Source: a bacterium
GTDB lineage: Bacteria; JAMORN01
Assembly (NCBI GenBank): GCA_027063545.1
Contig: JAMORN010000099.1
Span: 1-9,625 of the forward strand
Length of the DNA stretch: 9,625 nucleotides
Reading direction: 5' to 3'
The position numbers and the translations under genes were made by a program. The notes under the pieces are model-generated. The model ran no database searches and was not told the DNA's origin. It saw nothing but the letters and a program-made list of their open reading frames with translations. Shown here piece by piece: positions 1-6,857 of this stretch. Position 1 is the stretch's first letter. Each line of letters opens with the position of its first letter.

Positions 1-768
1 ATAATTTATTACATCAAACCCTAAAGTTTTTGTAACCGACCCTATAAAAGCATTTGTTGTTATATTAAGAGCTTTCTTTTTATACAAATCCTTAAACATT
101 GGAATAAGCTTCTTTTTACCTTTTCCCCATATCCATATAAAATTAATTTCATTTTTATTATTATCTCTTCTAATTTTATTTACGTTATGATCTTTTAACT
201 CATCTCTAACTATATCTAAAATATCATAAAAAAAAACCGCCCATGTCCCTTTAAAAATATCTTGTTTCTCTATTGTTTTAGTTATAACATCTTCAAAATC
301 ATCAACTATTAATGAATCTATGTCCTCATCTAATACTAATAACATCCTTTGATTAGATATTTTATAAAATCTAATAGGAATGCCTCTAAAATTACCATTA
401 AACCTTTCATTTAATGATGTTATTAATTCATCTGACTCTTCTTCTGAAATATTATCTAAATAATATATTTTCTTACTATTCTCATCATAATAGCAAAAAT
501 CACAAATAAAAGCTGTATCTATTTCTCCTAAAGAAATCCCCAAATTTATACTTTCAAATAATCCTGCTCCATTATAATATTTAGATGGAGAATAACCTAA
601 TAAAGATAAAGTTGTTATATCCTCTCTTATTTTTATACCTTTAACTATAGCATCTAATCTTACTACTTTACCTTCTGCTGCAAATGTATCTATATTTATA
701 GTATAAACATCTTCTCCAACAGGGAAAAATCCAGGAATAACTAAATACATATATTTACGTTTCATCAT
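1..768 (-). CDS. ApgM-family (iPGM-like / proposed homoserine kinase) protein, partial, active site degenerate
   Basis: An open frame of 256 codons runs from ATG at 768 to the window edge without a stop, so the C-terminal part is missing. AGGA at 779-776 lies 7 nt before this ATG; a second ATG follows at once (765). The gene starts 4 nt after the thrC stop. Family signs: LSLLGYSPSKYYNG (54-67) matches the ApgM motif LSLLGYDPRKYYTG; ISEEESDELI (107-116) matches the HISTEEARELI region; H194, V196, N197, R200 and IWIWGKG (211-217) match the 'HPVN..R...NSIWLWGQG' block. The family isomerises 3- to 2-phosphoglycerate; some bacterial members beside thrC/hom are annotated as proposed homoserine kinases. 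Odd points: the DGMAD metal segment is replaced by PGFFPVGED and shortened by about 10 residues, the GSD catalytic serine is E49 (RED), and the SAGHIS histidine is N106. A nine-T run (minus strand, 236-228) does not break the frame. Family assignment is firm; catalytic activity is doubtful. Confidence 0.8.
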   Translation of the reverse strand, partial: MMKRKYMYLVIPGFFPVGEDVYTINIDTFAAEGKVVRLDAIVKGIKIREDITTLSLLGYSPSKYYNGAGLFESINLGISLGEIDTAFICDFCYYDENSKKIYYLDNISEEESDELITSLNERFNGNFRGIPIRFYKISNQRMLLVLDEDIDSLIVDDFEDVITKTIEKQDIFKGTWAVFFYDILDIVRDELKDHNVNKIRRDNNKNEINFIWIWGKGKKKLIPMFKDLYKKKALNITTNAFIGSVTKTLGFDVINY

Positions 769-772
769 TTTT

Positions 773-2143
773 TTATCCTAAAAATTTTTTTTCATATTCA
801 TATATAACCTTTTTAATGGACTCTATATTAGCTTCAACATCTACAGGTTGATTAGCCATTTTAGATGTATCTATCTTTCCTTCTCTTATAACATAATTCT
901 TTTCATAATAAGAATGTATATAAAAATTATTTGTATGAAACTCTACAGTATAATCAGGATCCTTTAACAAATTTCCTGTTAATATACCAACTACAAAAGC
1001 ATCTTTATCTATAATTCCTTTTTCTACTAATTTTTTTATTCCTGCAACCGTTGTTGCACTAGCAGGCTCACATCCTATGCCATCCCTTCCTATTATTGCC
1101 TTAGCAAAAGCAATTTCTTCTTCTGTAACCTGTTCTACTATTCCATTTGTAAACTCTATAGTCCTTACAGATTTTTTCCAAGAAACAGGATTTCCAATTT
1201 TTATCGCTGTTGCTCTTGTATATGCTTTTACTGGTTTAAATTCTTTTTTACCTTCTTGAAAATATCTATATAAAGGATTAGCCCCTTCAGCCTGTACCAC
1301 AACAACCTTTGGCAACTTATCTATAAATCCTAAATTATATAACTCCTGTAATGCTTTTCCAAAAGAAGAATTATTCCCTAAATTACCACCAGGGACTACT
1401 ATGTAATCTGGTACATTCCAATCTAACTGATCTAACAATTCTATAATTATTGTCTTTTGACCCTCTAATCTAAAAGGATTGATAGAGTTTAAAAGATAAA
1501 TTCCTAATTCTACAGAGACTCTTTCCACTAATTTCATAGCATCATCAAAATCACCATTAATTCTTAAAGTTAAAGCACCATAATCCAAAGCCTGAGATAA
1601 TTTCCCATAAGCAATTTGTTTTCCTCCAGGTATAAAAACTATAGGAAGCATTCCTGCTCTAGAAGCGTAAGCACTCATAGAAGCAGAAGTATTTCCTGTA
1701 GAAGCACATGCTACCCTATTAAAACCTAATTTTTTAGCCATTGTAGTTCCTGTTGTCATTCCATTATCTTTAAAAGAACCAGTTGGATTAAGACCCTGAT
1801 GCTTCAAAAATAACCTATTTAAACCAGCGTATTTAGCACTCTTTGGAGCATCAAAAACATTAGTATTTCCCTCTGGCATGGTTACAATCTTATCTAAATC
1901 TTTTTCTATATCAATAAATTGAAGAAATTCCCTATATCTCCATACACCTGATAGATCATACTTATTATTTGTTAACCTTCTCTCGCGAAATACCTTCTTC
2001 CAGTACTCTGGATCTATACTACTAGTATCAAATTCATAAACTACATCTAATAGATCTCCACAATCACATCTATATCTTACTTCATTAATATCATATTCTT
2101 TTCCACAGGATATACATTTAAAATAAACTCTATTAATCTTCAT
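773..2143 (-). CDS. thrC: Threonine synthase
   Basis: PLP-dependent cytosolic enzyme converting O-phospho-L-homoserine to L-threonine and phosphate, the last step of the threonine pathway. The 456-residue protein opens with a zinc-ribbon-like segment (C10, C13, C26, C28), as seen in archaeal-type and many bacterial short-form enzymes. The PLP lysine is K125 in LNPTGSFKDNGM (118-129). CASTGNTSASMSAYASRAGM (146-165) is the substrate/cofactor binding segment typical of this enzyme, and GGNLGN (252-257) is the PLP-phosphate loop. CEPASA (358-363) is also typical. The region after about 400 is an extension less familiar from the shortest family members. The start is supported by AAAGGGG with GGGG 8 nt upstream of the ATG. 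It lies 16 nt after hom and 4 nt before the ApgM-like gene, so it is translated within the same message. No key residue is missing. Confidence 0.95.
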   Translation of the reverse strand: MKINRVYFKCISCGKEYDINEVRYRCDCGDLLDVVYEFDTSSIDPEYWKKVFRERRLTNNKYDLSGVWRYREFLQFIDIEKDLDKIVTMPEGNTNVFDAPKSAKYAGLNRLFLKHQGLNPTGSFKDNGMTTGTTMAKKLGFNRVACASTGNTSASMSAYASRAGMLPIVFIPGGKQIAYGKLSQALDYGALTLRINGDFDDAMKLVERVSVELGIYLLNSINPFRLEGQKTIIIELLDQLDWNVPDYIVVPGGNLGNNSSFGKALQELYNLGFIDKLPKVVVVQAEGANPLYRYFQEGKKEFKPVKAYTRATAIKIGNPVSWKKSVRTIEFTNGIVEQVTEEEIAFAKAIIGRDGIGCEPASATTVAGIKKLVEKGIIDKDAFVVGILTGNLLKDPDYTVEFHTNNFYIHSYYEKNYVIREGKIDTSKMANQPVDVEANIESIKKVIYEYEKKFLG

Positions 2144-2159
2144 ATTTTATACCCCTTTA

Positions 2160-3470
2160 TTATAAGTCCTCTTCTACTCTTAAAATTTGTGGTTCTGATT
2201 CTATAATATCACCTACCAATTCTTTAAATTTTTCTAGGGCTTTTAGCATTATGCCTTCTTTAGTCTTATGAGTTAATATAACTACTGGCACATATTCTCC
2301 ATCTTTTAATTCACCATCTTTTTGAATAACAGCCTTTATAGAAATACCAACATCTCCAAGTATATTTGTTATTTTAGCCAAAACTCCAGGTTTATCTAAA
2401 CTAGAAAATCTTAAATAATACTGGGTTATAATCTCTTCTCTTGGAAGTATCCTTTTTAATTCTCCTCCTCGATGATAAGGTGGAACTCTACCAACAGAAT
2501 TATTTATTATATTTCTTGCAATATCTATAACATCAGATACTACAGCAGAAGCTGTTGGATAACGTCCTGCTCCTTTACCTTTTAAAAGGAGTTCATCTAC
2601 AAAATTACCTTTTATCATAACAGCATTAAATTCATATAAAATAGAAGCTAAAGTACTCTTTGAAGGAATTAATGTTGGATGAACTCTTAATTCAATCCCG
2701 TCTTCTCTATCCCTTGCTATTGCCAATAATTTTACAGTATAACCTAACTCTTCAGCAAATTTAACATCAAGACTTGTTATCTTTCTTATACCTTCGGTTA
2801 TAAAATCTTCCATTTTTACTTCTCTCCAGTATACTAAAGATGCTAGTATTGTTAACTTATGGGCACTATCAATCCCATCTATATCAAAAGTTGGGTCTGC
2901 TTCAGCAAATCCTAATTCTTGAGCTTTTTTTAAAGCTTCTTCAAAACTTAATCCTTCATTCTTCATAGTGGTTAAGATATAATTACAAGTCCCATTTATT
3001 ATTCCAAAAATTTTTTCTATGTTATTGGCTAACATAGCCTCTTTTACTACTTTTATAATAGGAATTCCACCTGCAACCGCCGCATCATAGTATATATCTA
3101 CTTTTTTTTCTATTGCTTTATCAAATATTTCTTTACCATATACTGCTAAAAGAGCTTTATTTGCTGTTACTATATTTTTTCCCATTTCTATAGATTCTAA
3201 TATTAACTTCTTGGCAAAATCATATCCTCCTACTAATTCTATAACTATCTCTATTTCTGGATCATCTACTATCTCCTTATAATTTGTAGTTAAAAGTTCC
3301 TTAGGAACATTCACTCCTCTATCTGTTTCTATATCCAGATCTGCTATCTTTTTTAAATTAATATCAATATCTAAAGTTTTCTTCCATTCTTCTCTCTTTT
3401 TTAGTAGAATATCAGCAACCCCTGCACCTATTGTCCCAAATCCAACTAAACCTACATTTATCTTTTTCAT
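2160..3470 (-). CDS. hom: Homoserine dehydrogenase with C-terminal ACT domain
   Basis: NAD(P)H-dependent reduction of aspartate semialdehyde to homoserine, the branch point to threonine and methionine. I place the start at ATG 3470 (436 residues); an in-frame ATG at 3479 directly abuts the AAAGGAG ribosome site and has no spacer. Numbering from 3470: Rossmann loop GFGTIGAG (10-17), TANKA (102-106), INGTCNYIL (158-166), and the catalytic block ADPTFDIDGIDSAHKL (191-206) with conserved D and K205. GKGAGRYPTASAVVSD (298-313) closes the catalytic region. Residues from about 350 form an ACT domain (YYLRFSSLDKPGVLAKI, 351-367), the usual site for threonine feedback inhibition in this family. No aspartokinase is fused. 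It follows ptsI and precedes thrC, forming a threonine module without a recognisable thrB. Confidence 0.95.
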   Translation of the reverse strand: MKKINVGLVGFGTIGAGVADILLKKREEWKKTLDIDINLKKIADLDIETDRGVNVPKELLTTNYKEIVDDPEIEIVIELVGGYDFAKKLILESIEMGKNIVTANKALLAVYGKEIFDKAIEKKVDIYYDAAVAGGIPIIKVVKEAMLANNIEKIFGIINGTCNYILTTMKNEGLSFEEALKKAQELGFAEADPTFDIDGIDSAHKLTILASLVYWREVKMEDFITEGIRKITSLDVKFAEELGYTVKLLAIARDREDGIELRVHPTLIPSKSTLASILYEFNAVMIKGNFVDELLLKGKGAGRYPTASAVVSDVIDIARNIINNSVGRVPPYHRGGELKRILPREEIITQYYLRFSSLDKPGVLAKITNILGDVGISIKAVIQKDGELKDGEYVPVVILTHKTKEGIMLKALEKFKELVGDIIESEPQILRVEEDL

Positions 3471-3479
3471 CCCTATCAT

Positions 3480-3486
3480 CTCCTTT
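3480..3486 (-). promoter_or_regulatory. Ribosome binding site deciding the hom start
   Basis: The minus strand reads AAAGGAG (3486-3480), immediately followed by ATG at 3479 and then, 9 nt later, by ATG at 3470. A Shine-Dalgarno sequence needs several bases of spacing, so it can serve the second ATG but not the first. This moves the hom start three codons downstream of the longest frame. The site lies between the ptsI stop (3490-3492) and hom. Confidence 0.8.
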
Positions 3487-3489
3487 TGT

Positions 3490-5262
3490 TTATTTCATTT
3501 TTGGAATATATTTATATAGCTTTAAGTTTATAAATTCTTCTATATCTTTTGAATTATCCATCGTCATTATTTTACTTACAATACTTCTTATATCTTCATA
3601 TTTCACACTTCGTATTATCTTTTTTATATATGGAATACTTCCAACAGCCATAGAAAGCTCATCAACCCCAAAACCTAATAATAAAATAGCAAAAATAAAA
3701 TCACTCGCTATTTCCCCACATACACCAACCTTTACTCCATAAGAATGGGCTACCTCAACAATATTGTAAAAAGTTTTAAATAAACTAGGTTGATATAAGG
3801 AATATAAATCTGTTACATCCTCATTCCTTCTATCTATTGCAAACATAAATTGTATAAGGTCATTTGTACCTATTGAAATAAACCGAATATCTTCGATTTT
3901 CTTTAAAAAATTTTCTAGCATTATAGCTGTACTAGGTATTTCTACCATTATACCAAATTCAATATTTTTATCATCAAATGAATATCCCTGCTCTCCCAAT
4001 TTTGATTTTACTTTATCTATTTCATCTAAAATTTCCTCTACTTCCCATATATCTGTTACAAACGGTACGGATATTCTAATAGTCAAGTTTTCTTTATTCT
4101 TATATTTATATACATCTCCAATAGCTTTATAAATTGCTGTAATCTGCGATCTTAAAATATCCCTATATCTAATTAAATATCTAGCACCTCTTATACCTAA
4201 AAAAGAATTATCTGTTGTTGATGACTCATCAATTATCTTATCTCCTCCAAAATCAAATAATCTTATAGTTAAAAGCCGTTCTTCAGACTCTATTAAAAAT
4301 TTATAAACTTCATATTGGTCTGTTTCGGATAAATTCTCCCTTAAATTTGTTAAATATATATATTCTGACCTAAAAAGTCCTACACCTTCTGCACCATATG
4401 AACTAGTGTGAGTAATTTCCCAAGGAAGTTCAATATTTGAAAGTAATGTTAATTTTTTACCATCAATAGTAATAGGTTGTAAATTTCTTAAGCTTTTTAA
4501 TTCTTCTTGTTGTCGCTCATATACAATTTTTATTTCATTATATTTTTTTAAATCACTATTATTAGGATTTACAATAATTTTCCCATTTATAGCATCTAAA
4601 ATTGTAAAATCTTCGTTATTAACCTCTTTATATATTCCTTTACATCCTACAATTCCAGGAATTTCTAGAGATTTAGCTATTATAACAGAATGGGAAGTTA
4701 AACTCCCCTCTTCTAAAATAAATCCCTTTATATTCCCTAATAAAAAATGCACAATATCACTGGGATATAATTCTTTTGCTACAATTATAGGTTTATCTTC
4801 ACTTTTACTTTTTTTATTCTTATATAATCCACCCTGAAGATATGATATTATAATTTTTCTTATATCTTTTAAATCTAAAACTCTTTCCTTTAAATAAAAA
4901 TCTTTTACCTGTTCTAGTTTATCAATATATTCCTCTATAACCTCATAAGTAGCCCATATGGCATTATATTTCTTTTCTCTAATTAAATCTTCAATCTGTT
5001 TCAAAAGGACTTCATCTTCAAGAAGAGCTAGCTGAATTTTTAAGATATCTGATATTGCTGGAAAAGCTTCGGCTTTAGACTTTATATCGCTTTTTATTTT
5101 TTCTAAAGTCTTATAAAAAAATTTTACTTCCTTTTCTATTCTTTTTTCACCAATATAAAATCTTGTCGGAAGAACATCGCCCCCTGAGAACTTATAGATA
5201 TTTCCAAATACTATTCCATAGGATGCAGAGATCCCCTTATAAACCCTTCTTTTATTCTTCAT
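3490..5262 (-). CDS. ptsI: PTS Enzyme I (phosphoenolpyruvate-protein phosphotransferase)
   Basis: Cytosolic enzyme that autophosphorylates from PEP and passes the phosphate to HPr. The 590-residue length fits PtsI; there is no N-terminal GAF domain as in PtsP/EI-Ntr. N-terminal region KGISASYGIVFG (9-20), then the HPr-binding helical domain, then the phosphohistidine H191 in GSLTSHSVIIAKSLEIPGIV. The usual motif is GGRTSH, so the arginine is L188 here. The PEP-binding barrel is complete: GLFRSE (295-300), RLFDFGGDK (334-342), FLGIRGAR (354-361), MVEIPS (439-444), SIGTNDLIQF (463-472), and the acid/base cysteine C515 in CGEIASD. It overlaps the end of ptsH by 11 nt in another frame and has no clear Shine-Dalgarno, so translation is probably coupled to ptsH. 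The hom gene follows, with 19 nt between the ptsI stop and the preferred hom ATG. It appears catalytically intact. Confidence 0.95.
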   Translation of the reverse strand: MKNKRRVYKGISASYGIVFGNIYKFSGGDVLPTRFYIGEKRIEKEVKFFYKTLEKIKSDIKSKAEAFPAISDILKIQLALLEDEVLLKQIEDLIREKKYNAIWATYEVIEEYIDKLEQVKDFYLKERVLDLKDIRKIIISYLQGGLYKNKKSKSEDKPIIVAKELYPSDIVHFLLGNIKGFILEEGSLTSHSVIIAKSLEIPGIVGCKGIYKEVNNEDFTILDAINGKIIVNPNNSDLKKYNEIKIVYERQQEELKSLRNLQPITIDGKKLTLLSNIELPWEITHTSSYGAEGVGLFRSEYIYLTNLRENLSETDQYEVYKFLIESEERLLTIRLFDFGGDKIIDESSTTDNSFLGIRGARYLIRYRDILRSQITAIYKAIGDVYKYKNKENLTIRISVPFVTDIWEVEEILDEIDKVKSKLGEQGYSFDDKNIEFGIMVEIPSTAIMLENFLKKIEDIRFISIGTNDLIQFMFAIDRRNEDVTDLYSLYQPSLFKTFYNIVEVAHSYGVKVGVCGEIASDFIFAILLLGFGVDELSMAVGSIPYIKKIIRSVKYEDIRSIVSKIMTMDNSKDIEEFINLKLYKYIPKMK

Positions 5263-5518
5263 AGAATTTTGCTTCGAATAATTTTAAAATAGCCTCAACA
5301 GCTTCCTTCTCATCTTCTCCCTCCGCTCTTATAATTACTTCAGCACCTGGAGGGATTGCTAAAGTAATCATTTCAATAACACTCTTTGCATTTACTTCTT
5401 GATTATTATATATAAGACTTATCTTAGACTTATATTTCATTGCTTCTTCTCTTACTCGTGTAGCTGGCCTAGAATGAAATCCCACCTTATTTTTTACAAT
5501 AGCCTTTGTTTCAACCAT
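5252..5518 (-). CDS. ptsH: HPr phosphocarrier protein
   Basis: Small (88-residue) phosphocarrier that receives phosphate from Enzyme I and hands it to EIIA domains. The active histidine is H15 in VGFHSRPAT (12-20), with R17 and P18 of the normal HxRPA motif. The regulatory serine S46 sits in VNAKSVIEM (42-50), as in HPr proteins phosphorylated by HPr kinase. The segment after it (LAIPPGAEV, 53-61) differs from the usual LAAGKGTEV. A weak AAGG lies 12 nt before the ATG. The gene begins 6 nt after the MCE gene and its last codons overlap ptsI by 11 nt. With rpoN and hpf nearby this looks like the regulatory PTS found beside sigma-54 genes. No EIIA, EIIBC or HPr kinase is in the window, so downstream partners are unknown. 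Confidence 0.95.
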   Translation of the reverse strand: MVETKAIVKNKVGFHSRPATRVREEAMKYKSKISLIYNNQEVNAKSVIEMITLAIPPGAEVIIRAEGEDEKEAVEAILKLFEAKFYEE

Positions 5519-5524
5519 ATATTT

Positions 5525-6448
5525 TTACAACCTTAATCGTACTTTTATACCCTTTGAATCTAAATAATAATACAATAACGAATCAACTTTACTTTTCAAT
5601 TCTAAAATATCATAATATAAACTATCATCCTTTACTAATTTTCCTACTGTACCCTCCCCACTATTAATGTATGTTAAAATACTATCTAATGAAGAGGATA
5701 TACTCTTTGCTGAAGACATTAACTCTTTTGTATCTGTTGTAATAGTATCCAAATTGGATATTATATTCATTATATTATCCATCTTAGAGTTTAGCTGCGT
5801 TAATAATAACCTTAAATCTCTCACTGACTTATCTGTATTTACTATTATTCTATTAATTCTCCTTTTATTAGTAGATAAAATATTATTTAAATTTTCAGAT
5901 GTATAAGTTAAATTATCTATAATTTTTGAAAAATTATTAGAAAATTCTTCTTTCGCAACAGTACTATCCAAAACTTTTTTTACTAAAACTAATAAAGTAT
6001 CAACTTTATCTATTAAAAATCCTATACTACCTAAAGCCTCCCCTATACCCGTATGATAAATGCCTGAATATTCTTTTTTAGGATCTAAATAATTCTCTGA
6101 ATTCCCTAGTTCAATAGATATCATTCTCTCACCCATTATTCCCATAGATTCCACATAAAATTTGGAATCATCTGGAATTTTATATTTAGAATTTATTTTT
6201 AATGTAACTAATACATCTTTATATCTTAGTTTAATACCATCAACCTTTCCAACTTTTACTCCCGAAACCCTAACTGGATCTCCTACAGTTAAAGTACCTA
6301 CATTTTTAAAACTAACATTTATTATATAAAAATCTTCCCCTGGTTTATAATTCTTCAAAAACAAAATACTTAAAGTTAATATTACCACAGAAACTATAAT
6401 TATTAAAGTCACCAAAACCTTTTGTTTGGCTTCTTCCTCAAAAGTCAT
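5525..6448 (-). CDS. MCE/MlaD-family single-pass envelope lipid-transport protein
   Basis: Substrate-binding component of MCE-type lipid trafficking between inner and outer membranes. The 307-residue protein has a short acidic N-terminus, one transmembrane helix (about 11-32), then an MCE domain (about 40-116) with FKNVGTLTVGDPVRVSGVKVGKVDGI (begins at 47), and SMGIMGERMISIELG (101-115). A long helical, coiled-coil-prone stretch follows (about 140-262). Near the C-terminus GEGTVGKLVKDDSLY (264-278) is a recurring motif of MCE-family tails. The start has AGGAG at 6463-6459, 10 nt upstream. It lies 2 nt after hpf and 6 nt before ptsH. Its usual partners, an MlaE-type permease and MlaF-type ATPase, are not in the window, so it may work with a complex encoded elsewhere. 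Family assignment is firm; the lipid carried is unknown. Confidence 0.9.
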   Translation of the reverse strand: MTFEEEAKQKVLVTLIIIVSVVILTLSILFLKNYKPGEDFYIINVSFKNVGTLTVGDPVRVSGVKVGKVDGIKLRYKDVLVTLKINSKYKIPDDSKFYVESMGIMGERMISIELGNSENYLDPKKEYSGIYHTGIGEALGSIGFLIDKVDTLLVLVKKVLDSTVAKEEFSNNFSKIIDNLTYTSENLNNILSTNKRRINRIIVNTDKSVRDLRLLLTQLNSKMDNIMNIISNLDTITTDTKELMSSAKSISSSLDSILTYINSGEGTVGKLVKDDSLYYDILELKSKVDSLLYYYLDSKGIKVRLRL

Positions 6449-6450
6449 GT

Positions 6451-6783
6451 CTATTTTTCTCCTAATATTTCTTCCAGTTTACTAATAGATATCTTTTCTA
6501 TATGATGAACCTTATCATTATATTTTTTTAATTGAGTTAATAATTTATGTAAAGCATCATGAAAAGCTTTTGTTAAATATTCTGCTTTTGTAGATGCTAT
6601 AAAATCTTTATGGTGAGAATGAATCATTATTTCAACCTTAAACTCATGTTTAATTTTTTCTACTATAACAGTTGCTCCTTTTGCTCCCTCTACATATGGA
6701 ACTATCTTTTGTAATTCTTCTTTTATTACTTCTTCTGCTTCTGGTTTAATTTCAGTATGTCTTATTGTTATTTTTACATCCAT
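6451..6783 (-). CDS. hpf: Ribosome hibernation promoting factor, short form (HPF/RaiA/YfiA family)
   Basis: Binds the 30S subunit in starved cells, blocks translation and stabilises idle ribosomes. The 110 residues correspond to the short HPF/YfiA form: MDVKITIRHTEIKPEAEEVI at the N-terminus, a central beta region (VIVEKIKHEFKVEIMIHSHH, 39-58), and a basic helix with KAFHDALHKLLTQLKKYNDK (72-91). It lacks the extra C-terminal dimerisation domain of long HPF. GAGGAG at 6794-6789 sits 5 nt before the ATG, the strongest ribosome site in the window. It lies directly after rpoN, the classical rpoN-hpf arrangement, but separated by a 70-nt spacer that may carry its own promoter. The function of the family is well known; control of this copy is inferred. 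Confidence 0.93.
   Translation of the reverse strand: MDVKITIRHTEIKPEAEEVIKEELQKIVPYVEGAKGATVIVEKIKHEFKVEIMIHSHHKDFIASTKAEYLTKAFHDALHKLLTQLKKYNDKVHHIEKISISKLEEILGEK
6459..6463 (-). promoter_or_regulatory. Ribosome binding site of the MCE gene inside the hpf coding end
   Basis: AGGAG on the minus strand falls within the Leu-Gly-Glu codons (TTA GGA GAA) just before the hpf stop, 10 nt before the MCE ATG at 6448. The two genes are only 2 nt apart, so initiation on the MCE gene probably follows termination on hpf. Confidence 0.6.
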
Positions 6784-6828
6784 ACTTACTCCTCTTTTTA
6801 TGGTTGTTAAATTTTCTCTTACTTTAGT

Positions 6829-6857
6829 AAAATAAATTATTTAATAAAATCTCTCAA
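6829..6857 (-). promoter_or_regulatory. Candidate sigma-70-type promoter before hpf
   Basis: On the minus strand TTGAGA (6857-6852) is followed after 17 nt by TATTTT (6834-6829), a 5/6 and 4/6 match to TTGACA and TATAAT. Transcription would start near 6822, giving a leader of about 40 nt with the strong GAGGAG site. It lies in the only sizeable gene-free spacer (6784-6853, 70 nt), overlapping the rpoN stop. Such matches are frequent by chance in AT-rich DNA, so support is weak. No sigma-54 (-24/-12) site and no terminator hairpin were seen in this spacer. Confidence 0.3.

Noticed and set aside
228-236. Nine-base A run (T run on the coding strand) as a frameshift or slippage site in the ApgM-like gene
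   Set aside because: Family motifs lie in the same frame on both sides, so the frame is intact; long homopolymers are common throughout this AT-rich window.
1077-1259. Open plus-strand frame of about 60 codons opposite thrC
   Set aside because: It lies wholly antisense to a clear threonine synthase, has no recognisable motif, and is expected from the codon bias of the opposite strand.
3431-3742. Plus-strand frame of about 100 codons across the hom/ptsI junction
   Set aside because: Hydrophobic low-complexity translation opposite two well-supported genes; no ribosome site or family signal.
5252-5262. ptsH-ptsI overlap as a possible frameshifted HPr-EI fusion
   Set aside because: Both proteins are full length with proper ends; an 11-nt overlap is normal translational coupling.
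5667-5906. Plus-strand hydrophobic frame opposite the MCE gene
   Set aside because: Its Ile/Leu-rich translation mirrors the Asn/Lys/Asp-rich coiled coil on the minus strand; a shadow, not a membrane protein.
6819-6830. Small inverted repeat TTACT..AGTAA in the rpoN-hpf spacer as a terminator
   Set aside because: Only 5 AT-rich pairs with a 2-nt loop and no following T tract on the transcribed strand; it would not form a stable hairpin.
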